Below, in pieces: positions 1 to 7,846 of a stretch of 37,218 nt of DNA (the first letter of the stretch is position 1; each line of letters begins with the position of its first letter). Made by a program: the position numbers and the translations under genes. This DNA comes from Fuerstiella sp. GTDB taxonomy: Bacteria > Planctomycetota > Planctomycetia > Planctomycetales > Planctomycetaceae. Where the stretch lies: NCBI GenBank assembly GCA_029245955.1, contig JAQWOH010000054.1, positions 1 through 37,218 on the forward strand. The letters are read 5' to 3'. Under the pieces are notes generated by a model that worked only from the letters and a program-made list of their open reading frames with translations, searched no databases and had not been told where the DNA came from.

Positions 1-1376
1 ATGGAAAGTTGATTGCCGAACGAATTGTTGCAAGCGCAGTGAACCCGGACCAGGCGTTGGCGCATGTAACGCTGCCAAAAGGCGAGCATCAGTTGCTGGT
101 CAAGATCGTGAATGGTCCGGGGATCGGCGGGTTCTACTTCAATGTCAGTCAGCAAGGCGTTCCCAAATCGATTCGCGACATCGTGACGACACCCGTCGCA
201 CAACGAAGTCCCCAGCAGGTCGATTCGTTGCTCAATTGGTCGCGGCAGTTCGACCCGAAACGGACACGGCTTTCCGGCGAAATCCAAAAACACCTTGCGA
301 ACAAGCCAAAGTTGCCCCAGCAAACGGTCTTCGTTTCCACCGAAGGCAGGGAGGGGTTTCGCCCGGCGATCTATAACGTCCAGGGCCCGGAGTTTTATGA
401 ACAAACATACGTTCTAAGTCGCGGCAACGTGAATTCCAAACTTGAACCTGCCAGCCAGAGCTTTCTAAACATGCTGATGAGTCACGGCGACAACCAATCG
501 CGTTGGATTGCGCAACCGCCGGCTGAGAGCAAGTCATCCTATCGCCGCAAATCACTCGCCAACTGGATGACGGATACGCAGCACGGAGCTGGAAGTTTGC
601 TGGCAAGAGTCATCGTGAATCGCGTCTGGAAACACCACTTCGGAATCGGATTGGTAACAACCGCCAACGACTTTGGCACACAAGGGGCGTTACCGACTCA
701 TCCTGATCTACTGGAATGGCTTGCGAACGAACTGGTCCGGAACGACTGGAGCCTGAAACATATTCACCGGTTGATCATGACCAGCGAAACATACCGTCAG
801 GAATCCGTTTTCTCGGAAAACGCTGCGAGAGTGGATCCTGAAAACAAATTGCTCTGGCGTTTTACACCCCATCGTCTGGAAGCCGAAGCGATACGCGATT
901 CAATGCTGTCAGTATCAGGTCAACTGGATCGAACCATGTTTGGCAGTGGCACCTTTGATCCCCGACAGAAACGCCGGAGCATCTATTTCACGGTGAAACG
1001 CAGCCTGCTGAATCCAATGCTCAGTCTTTACGATGCGCCGGAAACTCTTACGAGTGCCGGCCGTCGTAATTCGACGACAACAGCACCTCAGGCTCTGCTG
1101 TTGATCAACAGTCCGTATCTCCGCGAACTGTCCCAGGCGTTTGCCGCGAGGATCTCACCGCAGTCCGACGACGATCCTTCAACGATCGTCTCACGCGCCT
1201 ATCGGTTGGCTCTTAACCGAGAGCCTTCCAGCAACGAACTGCTGGCCGCGACACAATTCATTGAAAGGCAACAGGAAGACTACGAACAAGACAACGCTGC
1301 CAACGCGAAGTCCGCCGCACTCGCCGATTTTGCACAGGCAGTATTCTCGGTTAACGAATTCATTTACGTCGATTGA
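1..1376 (+). CDS. DUF1553-containing protein, 5'-truncated by the window edge
   Basis: The reading frame is open from base 3, so the gene begins upstream; the TTG at 9 is not a convincing start. About 455 residues are visible. The first ~60 form a beta-rich stretch ending in GGFYFNV, like the small beta-sandwich domains found between DUF1549 and DUF1553. From about residue 170 comes a classical DUF1553 region: LANWM, a VNRVWKHHFG motif, the NDFGTQG turn, the HRLIMTS motif, and a C-terminal VNEFIYVD like the ending that normally closes this family. By analogy the missing N-terminal half should hold a CxxCH cytochrome domain and DUF1549. The product is probably exported; the reaction is unknown. 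It leads a cluster, with the next gene starting 10 bases after its stop. Confidence 0.85.
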   Translation, partial: GKLIAERIVASAVNPDQALAHVTLPKGEHQLLVKIVNGPGIGGFYFNVSQQGVPKSIRDIVTTPVAQRSPQQVDSLLNWSRQFDPKRTRLSGEIQKHLANKPKLPQQTVFVSTEGREGFRPAIYNVQGPEFYEQTYVLSRGNVNSKLEPASQSFLNMLMSHGDNQSRWIAQPPAESKSSYRRKSLANWMTDTQHGAGSLLARVIVNRVWKHHFGIGLVTTANDFGTQGALPTHPDLLEWLANELVRNDWSLKHIHRLIMTSETYRQESVFSENAARVDPENKLLWRFTPHRLEAEAIRDSMLSVSGQLDRTMFGSGTFDPRQKRRSIYFTVKRSLLNPMLSLYDAPETLTSAGRRNSTTTAPQALLLINSPYLRELSQAFAARISPQSDDDPSTIVSRAYRLALNREPSSNELLAATQFIERQQEDYEQDNAANAKSAALADFAQAVFSVNEFIYVD

Positions 1377-1386
1377 CTGGTAACGC

Positions 1387-4300
1387 ATGAACTCGAGCAC
1401 CACACCTTTGCGACGAAACATAGGCAACAGGCATCACAACCTGGCTGCGATATGCATCATTGCACTTTCTGCGTCAATCGTTGGCGCGGAGGACGGAACG
1501 ACTCGGCACGCATTTTTGCAGACCTTCTGCGCGAAGTGCCACAACGCCGAACAGCACAGGGGCGATGTTCGGCTGGATCAGTTCGCGTCGCATGTGACTG
1601 ACGACAATCACAAACTGTGGGAGCAGTTCATCCACAATATTCAACGTGGAGATATGCCACCTGAAGACGCCAGACAGCCGACCGATGCGGAGCGACGAGC
1701 CTTTCTCGCAGAGGCCATTCCGAACCTTGAAGCGTATGTCGCCGATTCAAATGCCACCTCGGATCCGCTGATGCGCCTGACAAACAATCAGATCGCCCAC
1801 AGTCTGCAGGACCTTTTGCAAACGCACGAACATATCGCGGATCAGTTGATCGGCGACCCCGTCGACAAGCACGGTTTTTCCCGCCAGGGTGAACTCGATC
1901 TTTCGGGTTCCTATCTTCAGCTCTACGCGAAAGGGCTGGAACAGATCGTGGAACGAGCAATGCCGGATCTCGAACCGGTTCGTCCGAACGTATTTCGCAT
2001 CGCGGGCAACGAATGGGAAAAATGTCACTGGGCCGGAGATAACTATCTCTACCAGGGATATCGGCGTTTGTATGAAGGGCCAAAATGGATTGGCGATGAT
2101 TTTGAAATCCCCATACCGCCGCGACACGAATACCGAATGTTTCTTCGCGACAACAGAAGTAAGGGCCGGTTCCGGATCAAGTTGACGCTACGCAATGAGC
2201 CGCCGACCTACGGATACGGGGAGCACTTTTTGCTCAAGCGTGGAACCGAAAAAGTCGAACCGGTTTCCAATCAGATCGTCTTCAAAGACTTGTCCGAACC
2301 ACGCACCGTACAGATTCCCAAAGCGGGCATCTATCAGGTTGACGTGACTTTGAAAGCACCAACCAAGATCTCGGTGACAGCCGATTCATCGATGCTACAA
2401 CAGGGACTGGTCGGTGCATGGAGTCTGAACGGTGACGCCAAAAGTGCATCTGAGGCGAAGGAACTCACGGGCCAAATCGCTGGCGGCGCGCAGTTTGTCG
2501 ATTCCCCGTTTGGTACTGGCGGGAAAGCGATTTCTTTGGACGGGCATGATGATGCCGTCGTGATCCCGCGCAATCGCTCGATGGATGTTGGGAAGGAAGA
2601 TTTCACTGTTGCCGCGTGGATTCATCCGACCGAGTTGCGTCAGGCAGGCATCGTTTGTTTGGGACGTTACAACCTCGTTCATGGTTGGTATCTGGATATG
2701 CCCAACAACAAAGGTGTCCTCCGGATCGAAACGATCAACCCGGGGAACCAATTCAACGGTACAGTATCGTCTCGGCCAGGCGTTATCCGCGCAAACACCT
2801 GGCAGCACGTGGCAGCCGTGGTGCGCCGCGGCGAAAACCAGACAACGCTCTATGTCAATGGCTTTGAGGTGGGCGCCGGCACGGTTCAACCAGAAGCACT
2901 CGACAATCCCAATGTGGCGTTACACATTGGTCGCATCCAGGGCTCCCATCTGTTCAAGGGGCAAATGAACGAGGTCCGTTTTTACAATCGAGCCCTGAAC
3001 GTTCGGGAGATCCATGCCCTGTTGGAACCGGGCAAACAGTTTGTTCAGGAACCACCGGAACCTCCCCAGGAACTGACCCTCAACTTCGGTGAGCGTGACA
3101 TTACCGGCACTGTTCATCAATCGGCATTCCTCGCACTTCGCTTACCTGATGGCCCCCTGGATCTGACCGGCCGTTATGGCGATGACCTGGCGCCTCATCG
3201 CGTCTCTCTGACACCCATACCGCCGGAAAGCCAACTGGCGTCTGAATTCCGAAAATTCGAACAGCGCGAGTCCGCTCGAACCCCACAGGAAATCGGGGTG
3301 TATGTCGACCAGTCCGGAGCCCATCCCTATAAGTTGGTCGAGCCGATTACTGTTCCGGTTAAAGCAGGCCCGCAGCACTTTGAAGTGTTCGGCACGCTGG
3401 AAGATCACCTTGGCGTGGTGTCCGACCCGATCGTGGTCAAGGATCGAAGTCCAGGTTACTGGTTGAAGTTCCGCACGCTCACGATTGTCAATCACAACCA
3501 GCTGGAAGGTTTCACGCTGCCGGCACGTTTTATGTGGACCGAACCGATTTTCCTTGTGAGGCCCGATGAGCAGTGGATCAAGGCGTTTGGGCGTACTCCC
3601 GGATTGATCCCGTCGGCAAATGGAAACAACGGCACACACGGCAATGAAGCAAAGGGCCCCGCGGTCTATCCCGAGGCCATGAAATCGCATGGTCACGTGG
3701 TCGTCGAAAAGGTGGAATTCGAAACGCCGTACTTTAAGAGTTGGCCCCCTCGTTCCGTTCAACCGTTCTTGACGAATGGGAAATTGAAACCAACCGAAGT
3801 GCCTGTCAGGCTGAAGGAATTTGCGGCTCGCGCCTGGCGCCGGCCTTTGTCCGAAACCGACGCGAAACAGATCGATCAAATATGGGCTGCGGAGCTTGAC
3901 GCTGGCAGCAGTGATCTTGAAGCATTGCGAAGCTCAATCGTCACGATACTTAGCGATCCTCGTTTTTTGTATCTGCGTCAGTCCGATAATCCTGGCTTCG
4001 CCTCTCGCCTGTCTTACTTCCTGTGGAACGGCCCGCCGGATGGAACGCTGACCGCGCTGGCCGCTAAACACGATCATCTTGATGACTTGGTGATCGAGCA
4101 GCAGGTGGACCGCTTGTTGGCTGACAAACGCGCGCGGCGTTTTGTCGAAGATTTTGTAGCGCAGTGGATCGACTTCACCCGTTTGAATCAGATTGCCGTC
4201 GATCCGAATTACTACCCGGCATTCAAAGACCGGGGCGTGCGAATTCGTGAATACATGAAACAGGAATGCGTTGAATTCTTTGCTCACATTCTTCACCAGG

Positions 4301-5028
4301 ATGTCAGTTGCCTCAGTTTCCTCGAATCCGATTTCGTGATGGTCAACGAAACGCTGGCTGAACATTACGGTATCGCGGGTGTATTCACGCCGAGATTTGT
4401 ACCGGTTGCCACGCCCGTTCATCGAGGTGGCGGCGTGCTGGCCCAGGCTGCCGTCATGCTGGCTCAATCCAATGGACAGGACGCTCATGCGGTTAACCGA
4501 GGAGTCTGGATACGGTCGCGTCTGCTGGGTGATCCTCCATCCGATCCGCCGCCGGATGTGCCGGCACTTCCGGAGTCCAGTAATGCCAAAGCCAGCGGCC
4601 CATTGTCGGTCAAGCAGAGATTGGATTTGCACCTCAAGACCGGAACCACGTGTCACGACTGCCACAAGGATATCGATCCATGGGGCATCGCCACTGAAGG
4701 TTTCGATGCTGTCGGTTTGTCACGAACCACAATTCAAAAGTCTGGCCCGGTTGTTCAGAAAGTTGTTATCGACAAACAAGAAATCGACGGCATGTTGCCG
4801 TTGAAACAATTCCTTCTCATACATCGCCATGCACAATTCGCGTATGGGTTCACACGACACATGCTGTCTTATGCCCTGGGCAGACCGCTCACGTTTCGCG
4901 ACGAGCCGATCGTGCGGGCTTTGCAGTCGCAGTTTATTGAAAGCGGATACAATATGCGGAGCCTGATCAAGGGGATTGTCACGTCAACGGTTTACAGGCA
5001 CGGTCCGCAATCAAGGATACAAGACTAA
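1387..5028 (+). CDS. DUF1592-group cytochrome-like protein with inserted LamG domain
   Basis: A 1213-residue exported protein. A signal peptide covers about residues 1-34 and is followed by a haem-binding CAKCH motif at 48-52. Domains in order are DUF1587 (LTNNQIAHSLQDLL, near 130), a long beta-rich region, a LamG/concanavalin-like domain at about 340-560 (GLVGAWSLNGD at its start, NTWQHVAAVV, LYVNG, NEVRFYNRAL), DUF1595 (FAARAWRRPL, near 810), DUF1592 (RLSYFLWNGPPD), DUF1588 with a second CHDCH motif at about 1090, and DUF1585 ending in the TSTVYR motif. The multi-DUF order is that of the planctomycete PSCyt/PSD proteins; substrate and reaction are unknown. The LamG module suggests carbohydrate or glycoconjugate binding. 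The ATG at 1387 lies 10 bases after the previous stop, so the two genes are probably cotranscribed. Confidence 0.93.
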   Translation: MNSSTTPLRRNIGNRHHNLAAICIIALSASIVGAEDGTTRHAFLQTFCAKCHNAEQHRGDVRLDQFASHVTDDNHKLWEQFIHNIQRGDMPPEDARQPTDAERRAFLAEAIPNLEAYVADSNATSDPLMRLTNNQIAHSLQDLLQTHEHIADQLIGDPVDKHGFSRQGELDLSGSYLQLYAKGLEQIVERAMPDLEPVRPNVFRIAGNEWEKCHWAGDNYLYQGYRRLYEGPKWIGDDFEIPIPPRHEYRMFLRDNRSKGRFRIKLTLRNEPPTYGYGEHFLLKRGTEKVEPVSNQIVFKDLSEPRTVQIPKAGIYQVDVTLKAPTKISVTADSSMLQQGLVGAWSLNGDAKSASEAKELTGQIAGGAQFVDSPFGTGGKAISLDGHDDAVVIPRNRSMDVGKEDFTVAAWIHPTELRQAGIVCLGRYNLVHGWYLDMPNNKGVLRIETINPGNQFNGTVSSRPGVIRANTWQHVAAVVRRGENQTTLYVNGFEVGAGTVQPEALDNPNVALHIGRIQGSHLFKGQMNEVRFYNRALNVREIHALLEPGKQFVQEPPEPPQELTLNFGERDITGTVHQSAFLALRLPDGPLDLTGRYGDDLAPHRVSLTPIPPESQLASEFRKFEQRESARTPQEIGVYVDQSGAHPYKLVEPITVPVKAGPQHFEVFGTLEDHLGVVSDPIVVKDRSPGYWLKFRTLTIVNHNQLEGFTLPARFMWTEPIFLVRPDEQWIKAFGRTPGLIPSANGNNGTHGNEAKGPAVYPEAMKSHGHVVVEKVEFETPYFKSWPPRSVQPFLTNGKLKPTEVPVRLKEFAARAWRRPLSETDAKQIDQIWAAELDAGSSDLEALRSSIVTILSDPRFLYLRQSDNPGFASRLSYFLWNGPPDGTLTALAAKHDHLDDLVIEQQVDRLLADKRARRFVEDFVAQWIDFTRLNQIAVDPNYYPAFKDRGVRIREYMKQECVEFFAHILHQDVSCLSFLESDFVMVNETLAEHYGIAGVFTPRFVPVATPVHRGGGVLAQAAVMLAQSNGQDAHAVNRGVWIRSRLLGDPPSDPPPDVPALPESSNAKASGPLSVKQRLDLHLKTGTTCHDCHKDIDPWGIATEGFDAVGLSRTTIQKSGPVVQKVVIDKQEIDGMLPLKQFLLIHRHAQFAYGFTRHMLSYALGRPLTFRDEPIVRALQSQFIESGYNMRSLIKGIVTSTVYRHGPQSRIQD

Positions 5029-5067
5029 TCACTGTGTCGATGTCGTTAGGACAGAAAGAGAACATTC

Positions 5068-6372
5068 ATGGCTAACAGGATGGAAATTCAACGACGCACA
5101 TTTCTCCGCGGCGCTGGCGGTGTTGCCCTGAGTTTGCCGTTGCTCGAATGCATGGCGAACAACGCGGACTCCGAGACGCCCAAACGTTTTCTGGCGCTGT
5201 ACGTGGGTCACGGATTTGCCCTCCACGGCGATTGGCGTTGGTACCCGAGCCTGATCGACGGCCAAATGGAGTTCGGTAAGTCGATGGAAGCCTTTAACCC
5301 GTTGGCTAAACGTATTTCCGTTGTTCAAGGACTGGAGCACCCCCAATGCGTGAGTGCCGGCGGACACAGCACGGCCGATTCTTTTCTGACCGGTAGTAAC
5401 CCCGCCGCCGCAGTGAAAAGCCCATCGCTCGATCAAATCGCCGCGATGACACATGGGCTTAAAACGCGTTACCCGAGTCTCGTGCTGGGCAATGAAGGAG
5501 GCCTTGGCGGCGAAGGCCGATCGAACACGCTTTCATACAACCAATTCGGCCGCGGCATTCCTTCCACGAACAATTTGCGGGGTTTGTATGACGCAATGTT
5601 CAATTCCGATCCGGCTCTGCAAAAAGAACAGCACCGACGACTTAGCCGAGATCAGCGCCGGGTTGATTGTGTTTTGGAATCGTATCGCGAAATGAAACGT
5701 CAGCTCGGACGCGACGACTCGCAGAAGCTGGAACACTACATGCACGCATTACGTGATGTGGAAAAAGATATCGAACGTCTCGAACGTTGGATGGATAGAC
5801 CCAAGCCGCATGTGAATACCGACGGCCTCGCGCTTGATGCAACGGTCCAGGATCCGGCCACTTTTATCCGCACGATGTACAGTCTGATCTACCTGGCGTT
5901 CAAAACCGATTCGACGCGTTATGCGACGTACATGTTGCAGAGCATGAACAGCAGTGCGTGGGACAACGTCCCGATCCAGATGGGTCTCGGTGCAACTCAC
6001 CACCTACTGGCCCACAATGCGGCCGCGGGTGCGGCACAATCCGTCCCGCTGGGAAAGTACGATAAATTCCAGGGCGATCTGTTGGCGGAATTCGTTCAGA
6101 AACTGGCCGACACCCCCGAACCCGGCGGCAGCATGCTTGACAACACAATCGTGATGTACGGAAGCAGCAACAGCCAAACACACGTGAACACAGATTATCC
6201 GCTGATGCTTGTGGGTGGAGAGAACCTCGGCCTCAAGCACGGAGCGTTTCACCAACTCAACGACAACACGCCGCCTCTGTCCAATTTATATTTGACACTG
6301 CTGAATGCCCTGGACGTTCCCGCAACACGATTTTCCGATAGCAGTTCGACATTCTCTCAAATCCTGAAATAG
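5068..6372 (+). CDS. DUF1552 family exported protein (Tat signal)
   Basis: A 434-residue protein starting at the ATG at 5068, preceded by an AGAAAGAGA purine run; a second ATG at 5080 would give a shorter leader. The N-terminus has a twin-arginine motif, QRRTFLRG, followed by an Ala/Gly/Leu-rich hydrophobic stretch. The body matches DUF1552: an ALYVGHGFALHG segment near residue 42, GLEHPQC and GHSTADSFLTG near 90-110, and MYGSSNSQTHVNTDYPLMLVGG near 360. Members usually sit directly after a DUF1592-group gene, as here, which suggests that the two products act together outside the cytoplasm. The fold resembles the alkaline-phosphatase/sulfatase-like DUF1501 group, but no activity is established. 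Confidence 0.93.
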   Translation: MANRMEIQRRTFLRGAGGVALSLPLLECMANNADSETPKRFLALYVGHGFALHGDWRWYPSLIDGQMEFGKSMEAFNPLAKRISVVQGLEHPQCVSAGGHSTADSFLTGSNPAAAVKSPSLDQIAAMTHGLKTRYPSLVLGNEGGLGGEGRSNTLSYNQFGRGIPSTNNLRGLYDAMFNSDPALQKEQHRRLSRDQRRVDCVLESYREMKRQLGRDDSQKLEHYMHALRDVEKDIERLERWMDRPKPHVNTDGLALDATVQDPATFIRTMYSLIYLAFKTDSTRYATYMLQSMNSSAWDNVPIQMGLGATHHLLAHNAAAGAAQSVPLGKYDKFQGDLLAEFVQKLADTPEPGGSMLDNTIVMYGSSNSQTHVNTDYPLMLVGGENLGLKHGAFHQLNDNTPPLSNLYLTLLNALDVPATRFSDSSSTFSQILK

Positions 6373-6410
6373 TCTCGGACGTCTATGACTGGCGATTGGT
6401 AGCAGAAATC

Positions 6411-7826
6411 ATGAACTCAATACCGCAAACTTCGCGACGCGACATGATCAGTCTTGGCGGCTACGGACTGGGTGCCCTGGCAGTCAGTTCGCTTTGCTCT
6501 TCCCACCTCGCGAAGGCAGCGCCGCCGAATCCACAGGTTACCACTCGTGCTAAGTCAGTGATCTGGTTGGTGATGAATGGTGGCCAAAGCCATGTCGACA
6601 CCTGGGATTACAAGCCTCAGTTGGCAAGATCTAACGGCCAGAAGCTGGAAGGGTTCGACAATGAAGTCGGGTTCTTTCCGCAGAAAGTCGGCGCGATCAT
6701 GCAGTCGCCGTTCAGCTTCAAACAGTTTGGCGAGTGTGGAAAATGGGCTTCCGATATCTTTCCGAATATGGCCCAGCACGTCGATGATATGGCGTTCGTA
6801 AATTCATGCCACGGTAAGTCCAACAATCATTCGCCTGCTCTGTTTACGTTGAACACCGGAGTCAGTCGCATGGGTTATCCGTGTGTTGGCTCGTGGGTCA
6901 CCTACGGCATGGGTAGCGAGAACAATAACCTGCCGTCTTTCGTCGTGATGACGGACCCCAAGGGCCGCGGGCTTCCCAAAGGACAGGCTCAGAACTGGGG
7001 CGCGGGATTTCTTCCCGGCTCGTTCCAGGGAACAGCACTCAACAACAGCGGTCAGCCAATCAATGATCTGAGTCGTCTTGCGAACCTCTCTGATCGTCAA
7101 CAACGTCGACAACTGGATTTTATCAACACGCTTAACCGTGACCATCAGAAGTCCCGCACGGCGAACGCCGAGTTGGAAGCACGCATTCGAAGCTTCGAAC
7201 TTGCCTATCGAATGCAAACTGCGGCTCCCAGGGTCTTCGATCTCAACCCTGAGTCGCCGTCAACGCGCGATATGTATGGTCTTGACGATAAGCGTTGTGC
7301 TCACTTCGGCCGACAGTGTCTGACCGCCCGACGAATGGTCGAATCCGGCGTTCGTTTCGTGCAACTCTATAGTGGAGGCACGGAGAATCAAAAAAGCTGG
7401 GACGGACATGTCGATATCGAAGGCAATCATCGCGGCTTTGCCGGCGAAGTGGACCAGCCAATTGCCGCGTTGTTGACAGATCTGAAGCAGCGAGGCTTGC
7501 TGGAAGAGACGCTGGTCGTCTGTGGGGGTGAGTTTGGACGACTTCCGATCGCGCAGGTCGAATCCAAACCCGGACGCGACCACAATCCGAACGCTTTCAC
7601 AACGTGGTTCGCCGGGGGTGGTGTTAAAGGCGGCGTCAGTCATGGTGAAACCGATGAACTCGGCCTGAACGCTGTCGTCGATAAGGTCTCGATCCATGAT
7701 CTGCATGCAACGATCCTGCACCTGCTGGGCATAGATCACGAACAGCTCAGGTACAACATTAACGGCCTTGACGTCAAACTTACGGGCGTCGAACCCGCAC
7801 GCGTTATCGCCCCAATCATTTCGTAG
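6411..7826 (+). CDS. DUF1501 family exported protein (Tat signal)
   Basis: A 471-residue protein. The ATG at 6411 is preferred over the upstream in-frame TTG at 6396 because it places the Tat motif SRRDMISLGG near the N-terminus. DUF1501 landmarks are visible: VIWLVMNGGQSHVDTWDYKP near residue 50, a NSCHGKSNNHSPALF segment, GSWVTYGMGSENNNLPSFVV, WDGHVDIEGNH near 330, and GGEFGRLP followed by GRDHNP near 375-395. The conserved His and Asp residues suggest a metal-dependent hydrolase of the alkaline phosphatase superfamily, but no substrate is known. It follows the DUF1552 gene by about 40 bases and lies 20 bases before the PVC haem gene, inside one plus-strand cluster. Confidence 0.92.
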   Translation: MNSIPQTSRRDMISLGGYGLGALAVSSLCSSHLAKAAPPNPQVTTRAKSVIWLVMNGGQSHVDTWDYKPQLARSNGQKLEGFDNEVGFFPQKVGAIMQSPFSFKQFGECGKWASDIFPNMAQHVDDMAFVNSCHGKSNNHSPALFTLNTGVSRMGYPCVGSWVTYGMGSENNNLPSFVVMTDPKGRGLPKGQAQNWGAGFLPGSFQGTALNNSGQPINDLSRLANLSDRQQRRQLDFINTLNRDHQKSRTANAELEARIRSFELAYRMQTAAPRVFDLNPESPSTRDMYGLDDKRCAHFGRQCLTARRMVESGVRFVQLYSGGTENQKSWDGHVDIEGNHRGFAGEVDQPIAALLTDLKQRGLLEETLVVCGGEFGRLPIAQVESKPGRDHNPNAFTTWFAGGGVKGGVSHGETDELGLNAVVDKVSIHDLHATILHLLGIDHEQLRYNINGLDVKLTGVEPARVIAPIIS

Positions 7827-7846
7827 ATGCTTCGCTGATTGAACCA

